Source: Bromus sterilis
Taxonomy: Eukaryota > Streptophyta > Magnoliopsida > Poales > Poaceae
Assembly: GCA_950022295.1 (NCBI GenBank)
Contig: OX465601.1
Location: 170,875,501-170,939,500, forward strand
Length of the DNA: 64,000 bases
Direction: 5' to 3'
The notes under the pieces: model-generated
What the model was told of the DNA's origin: nothing
The model's database searches: none
The model's input: the letters and a program-made list of their open reading frames with translations, nothing else
Shown here: positions 1-11,392 of the stretch, piece by piece
How the letters are laid out: every line of letters starts with the position of its first letter
How positions within the stretch are numbered: position 1 is the first letter of the stretch
Made by a program: the position numbers and the translations under genes

Positions 1-2270
1 ATCGTCGTCCATAAAGGAGTTCAAAAGAAGCCATGTTCAGACTAGATTGAAAACTATTGTTATAATCAAATTCGGCGAATGGAAGAGACTTCTCCCAATT
101 CTTTCCGAATGAGATAACACAAGCTCTGAGCATGTCTTCAAGAATTTGGTTAACCCTTTCGACTTGACCGCTAGACTGAGGATGGAAAGCTGTACTAAAG
201 GAGAGATGAGTTCCCATAGCTTGTTGGAAGCTTCCCCAAAATCTAGAGGTGAAAAGGCTACCACGATCAGAATTGATTTCCAAAGGAACACCGTGAAGGG
301 ATACAATTCTAGAGACATACAAGTGTGCTAACTGGCTAGCAGTTATAGACTAGCGAACTGGAAGGAAGTGAGCAACTTTGGAAAGCCTATCTATGACAAA
401 GAAGATGGCATCGTTTCCTTTCTGGGTTTTTGGAAAGCCGGTGATGAAATCCATACCGACTTTGTCCCATTTCCACTCGGGAATAGGCAAAGCTTGAAGT
501 GTACCAGCAGGTCTTTGATGTTCTGCCTTAATGCGACGACAAACATCACATTCGGCAACAAATCGGGCAATGTCTCTCTTCATCCTAGCCCACCAAAATC
601 TCTGGCATAGATCTCGGTACATTTTTGTGCTACCGGGATGAATCAAGAGGGGTGTGTCATGGGCTTCTTCGAGGATGAGTTGCCTTAGTTCCCTATTCTT
701 AGGTACTACCAAACGATTTCCAAAGAATACCGTCCTTTGCTATCTGTGGAGAAACATTTAGCAACTCTGCTAGCAATGTTCTCCTTGATCCGGCGAACAC
801 CTCGTGCACGCCTTTGGGCAACTATGATTTGATCCTCAAGAGTTGGTTTCGCCACCAAGGTAGAAAGATAGCCATGAGGAACAATCTCAAGATTGAGCTT
901 GCGAAATTCCTCATGAAGAAGTGGTTGATACTGTTGTAACATGAGGTTGTTACAATACGACTTACGACTTAGTGCATCAGCCATGACATTGGCCTTGCCT
1001 GGGGTGTAAGAAATTCCTAAGTCATAATCTTTTATCAACTCTATCCAGCGTCTTTTCCTGAGATTAAGATCTGGCTGGGTGAATATGTATTTGAGGCTTT
1101 GGTGGTCAGAATAGATCTCTCAACGATTACCAAGGAGGTAATGTCGCCAAGTTGTTAGGGCATGAACTACGGCAGCGAGTTCAAGATCGTGGGTAGGATA
1201 GTTCTCTTCATGTGGACGCAACTGGCGTGAAGCATAAGCTACCACATGTCGATCTTGCAGAAGTATGCATCCTAACCCTTGCCGTGAGGCATCACAATAG
1301 ATCTCGAAATCCTTTTTGGTGTCTGGAGGTGCAAGTATGGGTGCAGAAGTCAATCTTCTTTTTAGCTCTTGAAAGCTTTCCTCGCACTTGGGAGTCCATA
1401 GGAATTTCTTATCTTTCTAGAGGAGTTCAGTAAGAGGCTTTGCAAATTTTGAAAAGTTCTCGACGAAGCGGCGGCAATAGCTGGCTAGGCCAATCAAACT
1501 CCTAGCTTGCTTAACCGATTCAGGTGGAGTACAGTCAAGGACGGCCTGAACTCTCTCGGGATTCACAGCAATGCCTTTTGCAGAAATCACGTGGCCTAAG
1601 TAGGTCACTTCTGGTAGCCAAAATTTGCACTTGGAGAATTTAATATACATGCGATGCTCTCTAAGTTTCATCAATACCAGCCTTAGGTGTTCGGCATGTT
1701 CTTCTTCGTTCTTCGAGTAGATGAGAATGTCATCAAGATAAACTACAACAAATTTATCTAGGTACTCCATGAAGATCGAATTCATCATGCGTGAGAAAGT
1801 GGCGGGGGCATTGGTCAAACCAAAGGACATGACGGTGTACTCGTAAAGACCATAACGAGTAGTAAAAGCCGTTTTTGGAATGTCCTCGTTTCGGATTTTG
1901 ATTTGATGATAACCTAATCTCAAATCCATCTTGGAGAAGATAGAGGATCCTGCAAGTTGATCATAAAGATCATTGATCCTGGGCAGTGGGTACTTGTTCT
2001 TTATCGTCGCTAAATTTAGCGGGCGATAGTCTACGCACATCCTTTCTGTTCCATCTTTCTTCGTTACGAACAGAACGGGGCAACCCCATGGCGATGAGCT
2101 AGGGAGGATGAAGCCTTTTTCCAACAAAGCTTCTAGTTGGGTTTTAAGCTCAGCTAACTCACGTGGGGCCATTTTGTATGGGCGTCTGGAAATTGGTGCG
2201 GTTCCTGGGGCAAGATCCACTATGAACTCTACACATCTGTCGGGTGGCTAGATTTAAGGGTTGGGTCACT
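1..2270 (-). pseudogene. pol: Broken chromovirus pol (RT, RNase H, integrase) of element A
   Basis: This is the reverse transcriptase, RNase H and integrase part of a Ty3/gypsy polyprotein. RT (2220-1420) shows MCVDYRPLN, the catalytic YLDD box and a VTYLGHVIS segment. RNase H (1353-1123) shows EIYCDASRQGLG. Integrase (712-1) shows the CDVC zinc motif, MDFITGFPK and, near 170-100, SSGQVERVNQ with the catalytic Glu intact. Breaks are visible by comparison with element F: stops at 1417-1419 (Lys codon in F), 1120-1122 (Cys codon in F) and 350-352 (Glu codon in F), plus an apparent one-base loss near 735 that shifts frame between RNase H and integrase. The 3' end lies outside the window. The family is certain; the gene is a pseudogene. 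Confidence 0.93.
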
Positions 2271-2895
2271 AGATTGTTTACTAGAGGATGACCAAGGCGT
2301 ACTAGGGGCTACAACGAATATGTCAGAGTAGCAAAGTACCCCAACACGAAGGTTAGTGTGGTTCTTCTGGCTAGAAGACATCTAAAGTGGGAGGAAGAAC
2401 TGCAAATGCCTCAAAATAGGATTCTAGAAGAAAACCTACAACAAAGTCTATGGAACTGTCGGGAATGCCACCTAACATATTTCCTGGAAAGACAACCGAA
2501 AAGATAGAAGGATTTTGCAAATGCATCAGATGATGAAGAAACCTGGAATGACTCGGACAGCATAACGGCTGTAATTGCAAGAAAAAGACAATTTCTAACA
2601 ACATGGAAACAACACTTACATACGATGTAAGAAATCAGGAAGCACAAGAACTGTAAAGAACCGAACACAACTTTCCTACGGCTACACAGAAGCAAACAAC
2701 GAGATGTTCTAGTAAGACAAAGATGAGCCTAGTCCTATCTTCCCGTAGAAGAAGTAAGGGTGACTCAGAACTCAGAACGAAGGAGGTAAGGAGAAAAAAG
2801 AAGCCTTACGTTGTTCCCCTATATACCCCGAGTAACTATATAACTATAGAAGGCTAGACTTGACTTCAGCAAAGGCTGATAATCCTACAGTCAGT
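2271..2895 (-). pseudogene. Element A leader and gag remnant with internal deletion
   Basis: Read on the minus strand, 2895-2470 matches the untranslated leader of element F (29653-30111), including the stretch around GCCGTTATGCTGTCCGA. A start codon near 2467 aligns with the gag start of F and opens a reading frame of about 35 residues beginning MLGGIPDSS. The gag body, zinc knuckle and protease are then missing, and the sequence resumes close to the RT N-terminus. Compared with F this is a deletion of roughly 1.3 kb. No functional product is expected. Confidence 0.7.
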
Positions 2896-2912
2896 CCTGC
2901 TCTGATACCAAG
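2896..2912 (-). other. Primer binding site of element A
   Basis: On the minus strand this reads CTTGGTATCAGAGCAGG, two bases inside the 5' LTR end at 2915. TGGTATCAGAGC is the standard plant PBS complementary to the 3' end of initiator tRNA-Met. Confidence 0.9.
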
Positions 2913-2914
2913 TC

Positions 2915-5900
2915 TGTCGGGACCCGGGGTTAGCGTATGCAAGCCTCGCTACAACACAATCATATGGAGAGCCGAGAACCGTACCCACTTGTCTAAGCAA
3001 ACAAGGCCAAGCACAGAACGTTCTCGGAAAGCATCGAACGTGAGGAGCATCCCATTCAGGCCGGATGATCCACTGAGATGGGTCCTCATCGTCCGCACAC
3101 AAGTCTAATTGATATGGGTGGTGAACTCCCATACTCATAGACAAGTCGCCTCAACCATACTATCGATTGTATTATAACCCTTACATAGACTTACTCCAGA
3201 CCGATCACTTAGTCGGGGTCTAGGGCGGGCTCGATCATACATCAAAGTGTGCACGAGACAGAGTCTCGAACAATCGCATCGCGATGCCCCATGCTGCGCA
3301 CATCTAAGGGCCACTTGGTGTATAAAATACCGCCAGCCAGATCACAACTAAGGTCTCGAAAACCCATACAAAGACATGCATGTTATAAACATACACGCAA
3401 CACACATGCCTTGTATGAACAGCAGGTATCATTGCAATTCTCTACAAAGTATACAACTTTATTAATAACTCTTACAGAGTGCACACAGAGATCACAAGTT
3501 TGTGATCCAACATTACATCAGGTATGCGGAAGCAAAGTAGGTCTGAGTACAAACAAGTTTAACAAATGGCTTAGAGAAGCCTTATCTAAAAACAAGCCCT
3601 CCACGAGGGAACCAGTCGTCTGACTGGGACTACACTAGCTTGGTCTTGGTCTGAGTCTTCAATCTTCGAGCTTCGGGTAGAAGCCACCAGCAGGTAGGTG
3701 GGTTCATCTAAAACATAGAATAAGCAAACGTGAGTACAAAGTCGTACTCAGCAAGACTTACATAGGAACTATACTACTCATGCACATGTATCAAGGTAAA
3801 GGGAGGTGGGGTTTCACTTGCAGAAGTGCCAGCTTTGACTTGGCTAGTCCTGAACTACGAGTACCAGACTTGAGGTAAGAAGCGTACACGAGTCCACTAC
3901 ATCTCCAATCAAATACACCACTATGGTGCCTTCCTCGACTTCCCCACGAGAAAGCACTCCATAGCACTCACACTTATCTTGGTGTATTTTAGAAGTATCC
4001 AGTTCAAGTTGTCTAATAATCAAGCTAAGCTTTCCAAGCAGTCCTTAACCGCGGATGCGGTTATTCGAATAGTTTTGTTAACCCTTCAGGGGTGTACCGC
4101 TACACACACGTGTCATCAGTTACCGCCTTTTGCGTGTCACCGTTCAAGAGGTGACAGCGAGGATGCCACCACAACACTTCGCCCACAGCTCCGTTCTAGT
4201 CCAGAGAGTCGCCTATCTGAGGGGGATCCGTATGGAAGTCCGGCCGAGGTTCCAGTACAGCCTCAAACGATGTGTGCAGTGTCCCAAGCCGGTCTTGAAA
4301 AGCCGTTCATCCACTTCGCAGACCGTGCCACATCCCTACCAGAACTCCGAAGTACTGCGACTTATGGGGTTCGAACAGGGTGAGGTACTAGGATGAGAGG
4401 GGTCAGTGAGCCCAATGTGTGGTTGTACTCTTCTTCTTGGATCACCACACAAGAACTCGTACTTAAGGCGGTGTTCAACGAGACAACCCACTATGTACTC
4501 CTACACATCCTCTCATCGTTCACCTTGTATTAGGGTAGATTCACCAACACAGTTGCACTTTCATCAACACCATGTTTACCATCATCCCGACTCACATCAA
4601 AAGCAACCTCATTGTACCAATAAGCATGCAATAAGCAGTAACAGTTGCAGGGGTCACATGATATCAACCAACTCCTACATCTGCTAGGATTGTGGTTTGC
4701 TTACTACTGTGACAAGATGATAGGTCATGCAAAGGATATGGGTTCAACTATGCGGTAGAATCGATACAAGGTGATCTCCTAAACATGCATAAGCGAGACT
4801 GAGAGGGAAGTGGGATTTTATAGACATGATCAATGGGGGTTTTCTTGGCTTGCTGACGAGGTTCAGTCACGGGGTCTTCAACGAAGGGGGTGATCTCGGT
4901 TTCCGGCTCTACTTCTATCAGCAACATGAAAATCATAGGATCAACATAAGGTACAATGCACAATCACATGGATAAGATTGTAATGGTGATGTTCATGGTA
5001 CTGATGTGTTGAGCATTTCATTTATAAGGAGTATATTGCATTTGAGTTGCAAATTCAAACTCCATTTGATTTATCGATGAATTTCAAATGCATTTGAATG
5101 CATGAAAGTTCATTTGAAAGGGTTGAGCATGAAGTGATGTTGTATAGTTGGAACAATGTCTCTGATGTGTGGATGAAACCATTTAAAAGAAGTGTGTTGC
5201 AAAATCATTTGGAAATTCACTCCAAATTTGAATTTGAAAAGGATCCATATGCATGTTTGCTACTGTTCACCCATTTTAAAATGGTCAAACATAGAAACAA
5301 GTTGCATATTCATAATCCTTGTATTTTTCTGATAATTTTAGACATATTATTTGTCCAATTTGGAGTTAAAATGAATTAGTTATGAATTTCCAAAGTTTCA
5401 CTGATTTTCTGGAATTTCTGGAATTACTGAAATTAATTAAAATGATTTAATTGCTTTACTGCGTCAGTGTGACACCAGACTGACGTCATGGGCTGGCCTG
5501 ACAGGGGGGTCCCACTGGTCAGCCTCACTGGGTTAACTAACCCGGTTAGTTTTATACTAACCAGGGATTAGGGGGTTCTGGGCCCCACTGTCATAGACTC
5601 CAAGGGGGGGATTAATCACGGGTTAAAGGTTAACCCACCGGCGGCTTGACGCCGGTGGCCTGGCCACGGCGGCGCACACGGGGACGGCGGCGCAGTCGAC
5701 CAAATCGAACGGGGAGAGCTGCGTTGGGACCCTGGGGTCGTCGCGCGTCCACTGGAGGTTGCAGCAAGAGCGGGGGGTGACGGAGGCGACGACAGGGACC
5801 TCGTCGGCGGCAACCGTGGTATGGCGACGACGAAGACGACGCTGCAGTGGCCCAACTCGAGCGTGCGCTACTGCTACGTGTCCCTGGGAGCACCAGGAAC

Positions 5901-6996
5901 GCAACAGACGTCACGGACGAGACGGAGGAGCACTAGAGCCTCCTCGACGTCGTTCATGGCGGTGGTGCTTCTCGGCTTTCATGGCGAACGGCGAAAGATA
6001 GCGAGGGGGTGGCCATGGAATATCTAGGGTGAAGCAAAAGCTCACCACGAATTCAACGGAGGCGTCGGAGCGGTCGGGGATGCTCCACGGCGGCCGGAAT
6101 TGAACGGCGACATACGGCGGCCGGAGGTGAAGACGAAGAAGGGGGCGGCGATCCTAGAGCGTCCCTGTTCGATTCCTTCTGCTTCTTGGCGTAGACGACG
6201 ACGACGAAGACGATGGACACGTTCTTGGCGGCTATCTCGAGCTCGGGCTACGAGTTGCCATGGCCATGGCCGGCGATGCTCTCGGGGGTCTTCGCGGGCG
6301 AGCTAGGGAGAGACGCAGAGGGGTTGGGAGGAGGGGGAAAGGACATGCGGCTCGTCCAGCAGCGGCGTGGCGCATCTAGGAGCTTCAGGACGGCAGGTGG
6401 AGGCTGGGGAGAGCAAGGCGTGCTCGGCTGGCTCGGTGGCATTCCACCGAGCAGCTTGGAGGCGCGGGGAGGTAGAAGACAAGGGAGGAGTCCAGGTGGG
6501 CTGGACTGGGCTAGAAGAGGTGGGCCTCTCCTAGGCGCCAGGTAAGTTTGCTGTTTTTTTCATTTCTGTTTTCTTTTCTGCAATATGTTGGCCATGCTAA
6601 AATAAATAGCTAGGAATTTTTAAAAATGCTGAAACTTTTTATATGGCCTCATATTATATTAGACTTGCCACTTATAAAGTTTGGCAATTTTTAAAAATCA
6701 AATAATTTGAACTTTAATTCAAATAGGGGTTTTTGAATTAATCCATGCTCCTGTTTGAATATTTGAAAAATCTATGAGCATGGGGTGGGCCCCACATCAC
6801 TTGATATGTTATCACACTCATCTATAGGACTTTTCAAAAATGCAAAAGGAATTTTTGGAGAAACTTTTATCTGGCCTTTTGAATTAATTCATGTGGGGGG
6901 TGTTCTCTCTCCCATTTCAATTTCTTTTGAAATTTTTTTATCATGATGCACAGGCCTAAGCTTACCCTAGCACATACCTAACTTGGGGTTGTGACA
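2915..6996 (-). repeat. 5' LTR of element A (family 1, about 4.1 kb)
   Basis: The LTR starts on the minus strand at 6996 with TGTCACAACCCC and ends at 2915 with CCGGGTCCCGACA. It is collinear with the LTRs of F: an AT-rich 5' third (6996-6550), a GC-rich segment (6545-5640) rich in CGG and GCG triplets, an AT-rich middle, then the conserved hairpin module (4091-3708) and the PBS-proximal end. Reading frames inside the GC-rich segment are composition effects, not genes. Confidence 0.92.
3708..4091 (-). other. Conserved LTR hairpin module, element A
   Basis: In minus-strand order the parts are CCCTGAAGGG (4091-4082), CTATTCGAATAA (4072-4061) and CCGCATCCGCGG (4060-4049). The stem TGAGTAC-GACTTT-GTACTCA follows at 3750-3731, then a TTTTAG acceptor-like site whose AG ends at 3708. 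The same order and spacing occur in the other LTR families of this window. Confidence 0.65.
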
Positions 6997-7313
6997 GTCG
7001 GTCATGAGGATCTGACCTTCATGACGGGAGCAGGATTCAATGCTCCTTGCTTCCTTTCTTCAGGGTGACTTTGTCAGTCTTTCTTCCAGGCTGAGATGTG
7101 TATCTGCCTCTTCTGCTGACTTGTTTCCCGAGAGCTATGGTTCTTCACCGTTGTTCATATGCATAATTCTTCCTTGATTACGAGCATGGTGGTATCCGCA
7201 CCGGGGTAGCTTTCTTACTTGATAAGAATACCCATAACCATATGCGGGTCCTAACGACGCTGAAGTCTTTACTGTCCTGCATGGCTGGATTTCTAACAAT
7301 ACTGTTGCAGGTA

Positions 7314-7785
7314 TGATGACGCACCGAGGAAGACTGGTATATTTTCCGCGAAGCTTGGAGTAGCTTGCTGGGGAAGGTTGGGTACCGTACCCCGGAAGAT
7401 TGCTCCGGTGGCGTATCGAGGAAGGCGGGGTGTCGTACACGAGAAGCTGCCTCAATAGTTTGCTGAAGAAGACTAGGTGTCTTGTCTTGGAAGTTTTCTC
7501 AATAACTTACTGACGAAGATGGGTTGTCTTGTCCCGGAAGTTTTCCTCTTTATACTGTGGTTACACCGGTTCCTTATGCTGGAAGTTTCGGAGGCCGATC
7601 ACTGTAGACGGCCGAGCGGCTTGTGCTGGAGTCCATCCTTATGGCGTACCGAGCACGATCGAGTGTCTTGCACTGTAAGATCTGTCGGTGGCTTGTGGAG
7701 GAAGGCTGACTGTCTTGGATGAGAAGATATCCCGGTAGCGTACTGAGGAAGGCTGAGGTTCCTTCTGTCCGAAGCTTTCCCTCAA
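7314..7785. repeat. Degenerate tandem repeat, about 47-bp unit, about ten copies
   Basis: About ten consecutive units of 47-50 bp can be laid out, starting at 7314, 7361, 7409, 7456, 7503, 7550, 7597, 7642, 7689 and 7736. Most follow the pattern TRGCKTRCTGAGGAAGRYTG, then a GTGTCTTGTC-like core, then GGAAG or GAAG and a C/T-rich end. Units differ by point changes and small length changes. The tract lies in the internal region of element B, and no reading frame spans it. Confidence 0.8.
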
Positions 7786-8699
7786 TGACGTGGAGGCAAA
7801 TCTGACCACGCTGTCTGATAGGCTTTTGGCTGTCGGCTGGTGAGGGGGAAACATTCTTTCAATCATCTGGGCTTCATGATATTTCTTGGCCACCTTCCGG
7901 AATATACTGAATTAATTTGCATTGCATAGGACTGTAGCAGGTGTTTGTCCTGCCTTGGGTGCATATGCTCTTGGGTCACAATCTTTGCTTATCTTTGCAT
8001 GAATCTCTGTGGCTGTCGTAGTCGATGTAGACGGGACTCAATGGATAGCTTGGGTAGCATCCATTCGTGAGCCACTTACTTCCAACGTAACTGGGTAAAA
8101 GTCCTGTTTGACTCGCTGATTTCCCGCATCATTGCGACCTTTAACTGTCTGAGTCTTCAAGCTGTGCTAGTTACAGATGAAATGCGGGCCTGATGGTTGC
8201 CGCATGATTCTGACTTGATCAAAATGTGTGAGATGTGACCGGGTATGCGTCATTCTTGTCTGGTTGATTTTCTTCACTTCTTTGTGGCCTTCCACTGATA
8301 GAATCTTCATGGCTATTCGATTACCGGCATAATGCTGACTTGGTTTATTCAGGCAGAACTCATAGGGGTTGAATACTTCTGCTACAAGCTGGTGTGGGTC
8401 CTTGACTTGGTGTCTTCACGCTGCTCTGCGGTATTGCACTGGTTCTTCGAGGTATGCGGGGTTATGAGCAACTTTCCATTGGGGTGGAGCAAGTGACACC
8501 AAAGAACCAAAATAAGAACCAACGAAGAAAACCATGGGGCAAAAGCAAACGAGATGCGGCTTGCTACTTCAGCAGCTTTAGCGGTGGTCGATGATTATCC
8601 GGACTCCTTGCAAAGAAAATAGCGAATAATCCAGTAGCCACCAGAACGGTCTTTACAACTCAGATCTGGGACTTGTACTGGAATAGTTCAAGCAGTGCT
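7786..8699. other. Element B internal DNA, no gene recognised
   Basis: About 0.9 kb of non-repetitive internal sequence of B. I see no long reading frame with retroelement motifs on either strand and no RNA gene. It may be a decayed or non-coding spacer. Confidence 0.5.
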
Positions 8700-8945
8700 C
8701 ACGACGACCGACCAAAATCAGCTCAGAGCATGAGGCAATGTTGATAAAAATAATGCAGAGGTCCCCTAAGACGGCCGAGAAAACAGCTCAGAACATACGG
8801 TCTCCACTGCGAAAAGAAACTCAACAACTGCCCGAGACGGCCGAAAAGCATCTCAGAACACGGGTCAGTTGTTGAAAAGAGAAATTTAAAATAGGCATCC
8901 ACTCCGGACGGCCGACGATGCATCAGCTCAGAACCAGACGTGGTG
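8700..8945. repeat. Degenerate tandem repeat, 64-73 bp unit, four copies
   Basis: Four spaced copies of a motif with the pattern ACGGCCGA, then CAGCTCAGAACA, start near 8704, 8769, 8833 and 8906. Between them runs a variable stretch rich in A and G. The tract lies in the internal region of element B, 230 bp from the end of its reading frame. Confidence 0.6.
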
Positions 8946-9173
8946 CCAATATCGAAGAACAACAAGCAAGGGTCCGTCCAAGTCATCTAACACCTGCCAA
9001 AATAGAGTTAGTAACTGCCGAGGAAACTGAACCAACAACGAGAATTAAACAAGAACAGCAACATTGAACAAGCACTGAGATCACACGCAAGATCTCAACT
9101 TATTGCTACACACATCAACATGCAACAGGCAACATGCAATACTACTACTCAGGCATTACGGACTACGCGAAAC

Positions 9174-9731
9174 TCAGGTGTTCTGATCTGACGGCGGGTT
9201 GCTGGGGGTCGTGGGAGTGGGCGGAGAAGTCGACAACGATAGGGCTGCGGCAAGAGCTCTCCTTGCATCCCTTGCATCACGGACTAGCTCGATGATGAGG
9301 GCGTACTGGGAGATCATGTAGCGGGACATGGTGATCACCGCCGCATCGGCTTCCGCCAAAGGATGAGGAAACCTTACTTGCTGCGGAGTCGCACCCAAGG
9401 TGGGGTAGAAATGGAAGGCGCGATTCTGATGCATCGCACTCTCCTTGTGGCGTAGGCCTAAGAGGCCCGCCAACGCGGCAAGCTGAATGGCACGATCCGG
9501 GGTAGGAGCGGGTCCACCCTGGAAGTTGTAGGAGCGCACACCGGTGGGGATAGTAGCGGCCAGGTAGACGTTGGCGCAGTACTCAAGCAGCTGCCCTCCG
9601 ATCGGCGTCTGGGAAACTTGGTACCTTGGAAGCTCTACATTAGGGTAGAGAGTCCAACATACGTCTGCAAGGAGGTAGTCAAAGTTGGTCGCGGACGAGG
9701 ATCCTGTGTAGCCCACCGGGTATTCCGTCAT
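9174..9731 (-). CDS. Unrecognised 185-residue ORF of element B
   Basis: An intact frame starts 160 bp downstream of the B primer binding site, which is where gag normally begins. The protein starts MTEYPVGYTGSSSATNFDYL, has a central alanine- and leucine-rich part (AIQLAALAGLLGLRH), a stretch VITMSRYMISQYALIIELV predicted helical, and a low-complexity Ser/Thr/Pro tail. I see no CCHC zinc knuckle, aspartic protease motif, signal peptide or clear membrane segment. I do not recognise the family. Being intact inside an old element that was later invaded twice, it may have been under selection in the source element, or it may be chance. It could be a divergent gag-like or accessory protein of a non-autonomous element. 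Confidence 0.55.
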   Translation of the reverse strand: MTEYPVGYTGSSSATNFDYLLADVCWTLYPNVELPRYQVSQTPIGGQLLEYCANVYLAATIPTGVRSYNFQGGPAPTPDRAIQLAALAGLLGLRHKESAMHQNRAFHFYPTLGATPQQVRFPHPLAEADAAVITMSRYMISQYALIIELVRDARDARRALAAALSLSTSPPTPTTPSNPPSDQNT

Positions 9732-9890
9732 CTACACTCGTCAGATCAGATCGTCAGCGAAAACATAGCGTCTATATGCAACAAACAAATGCAGCAGGCA
9801 AAAGCATCACACAAGCAAGCTATACTCTAGCTCTAACGTCAATCTAACGTCCTTCTAACGTTCGCGCAGGCTAGCGGGTCCTACAGCCAG

Positions 9891-9907
9891 TCCTGCTTTG
9901 ATACCAA
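9891..9907 (-). other. Primer binding site of element B
   Basis: On the minus strand this reads TTGGTATCAAAGCAGGA, four bases inside the LTR end at 9912. It is a one-base variant (A for G) of the usual TGGTATCAGAGC initiator tRNA-Met site. Confidence 0.8.
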
Positions 9908-9911
9908 CCGT

Positions 9912-10915
9912 TGTGGCACCCCGGCTCAGAGGACCGGAGCGCCCCGTGCACCAGCCCAGAGATCAAGTCTTCTCGAACACGACACTGATTGATATAGAGC
10001 TGAACAACTTTCTATTACCGAAGATAGGGGTACACGAGGTCTATTACAACGCTAGCGGAGAGAAAATTTGCTCCTCAGGCTAGCCTCAGCTCTACACCAA
10101 GCAGCAGCATAACTCTAGCAGCGGAATATCGACGGCAGCGGAACAATAACGGCGATGATGAACTCCAATCCACAGGGACACTGGCTGGGACACCTCCTAG
10201 CTCGCAAACACCGGGAACGTCGTCCTACGCATCCAAATCACGGCCTGCAAATATGGCATAACACGCCAGGTCAGTACATTGAATGTACTTGCAAGCTCAC
10301 AACAACCATGCAACAAGGAAAAACAATAACATGGCAACAGGTTAAAGTATATTAGTGAATTAAACCGATGAGCTACAATATCATCCATGCATATATTCAT
10401 CAAGCATATAATCAGCATTAAGATTAATGCACACACAATGGACCCCACATGATCGTCGCACGATCATGTGGCTTACCTCGGAGTCTTTATAGACTCAAGC
10501 ACCGGGTCACCTTGTGACCAATCACTTCCATGGGTCGTCGCATGACCAAGCGGGTCATCGCACGACCATTCAACGGGTTAGGTGTCCTTCGTTACCACCC
10601 AACCAATCCACTTATCGCATAAGCAAACCACTGACCACAAACTTACCACCGACTCAAGTTGATCATAAGGTGTGACCTAGTACAAATTGTGTCCCATGAC
10701 CGAGGACGCGGCTATTCGAATAGTTTGACTCTGCAGAGTTTGTTAAAATTACCCACATTAAGGAGTTCTTCCTCCATCCAGCGCCTCGGTACTTGTCCCA
10801 CAGGATCCTTGGAACTCGTACCGCAGGAGTGGACTAGGACTTCTCCAACGAGACCGATGCTACCGAGTGTCCCTCTTATCGTATCACCGACATCACGTCC
10901 TGGGTAGCCCTGTGG
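9912..10915 (-). repeat. Element B LTR, PBS-proximal part
   Basis: This is the 3' part of the B LTR on the minus strand, ending GGGGTGCCACA at 9912. It carries the conserved hairpin module (10738-10245). It stops at 10915, where element C is inserted, and resumes at 18927. TGTGG (10911-10915) is one copy of the C target-site duplication. Confidence 0.82.
10245..10738 (-). other. Conserved LTR hairpin module, element B
   Basis: In minus-strand order the parts are CTCTGCAGAG (10738-10729), CTATTCGAATAG (10723-10712) and CCGCGTCCTCGG (10711-10700). A separate hairpin AGTACAT-TCA-ATGTACT follows at 10289-10273, then TATTTGCAG with AG ending at 10245. The first palindrome differs from family 1 and 2 (CT/AG in place of CC/GG) in a way that keeps it fully self-complementary. 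Confidence 0.65.
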
Positions 10916-11382
10916 TGTAACAGCCCAGATTTCACAAAAAATAAAAAAATTTGTTTTCGGTGTGAATTGTTTGATTTTCTGATTTGTTTGTGGTGTTTGC
11001 ATCCCCGATTTATCGATCGCCGATTATTTTTCCCCCTCTTATCTCGTATCGGACGGAGACTGACCCTTGCCACCCTAACACTCGACCTTTGCGACACCGG
11101 GTTTCGCCCGATCACCGTCGCGAGACCGCACGAGACCAGCCGCAGCCAACGGAACGAAAAACCCCGCTTAATAATTAAACAGGTTATTTTTATAGCGCAC
11201 CGGAAAGTGTTTTCGGAACGGTTCCAATGCTAGGTGAACGCCGCAGGCTCGACGCGCTGATCGCGCAGTTCGAAGTTTTACCCGAATCGGAGGTACTGCG
11301 GACCCCCGGCGGTCAGAAACGTGAACACCGCGCGCGCGAGAGAAAAACCGGGGATGTTTTTACAAACTGCCAGCCACATGGG

Positions 11383-11392
11383 CTATATAAAG
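11383..11392 (+). promoter_or_regulatory. TATA box of element C 5' LTR
   Basis: CTATATAAAG lies 467 bp into the LTR, just upstream of the GC-rich leader and in the same place as the TATA boxes of the other family-2 LTRs. Transcription would start about 30 bp downstream, near 11420. Confidence 0.7.

Larger units (their letters stand above)
1..6996 (-). mobile_element. Element A: family-1 chromovirus, 5' LTR and pol, truncated at window edge
   Basis: A Ty3/gypsy chromovirus reads leftwards. Its 5' LTR is 2915-6996, followed leftwards by a PBS, a leader, a short gag remnant and a damaged pol that runs off the window at base 1. The LTR terminal sequences match element F. The outer LTR end at 6996 is followed by GTCGG, the likely TSD copy; the partner lies outside the window. 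The flanking DNA at 6997-9911 belongs to element B, so A inserted into the internal region of B. Most of gag and protease is deleted, and pol carries three stops and a frameshift, so A is dead. Confidence 0.9.
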
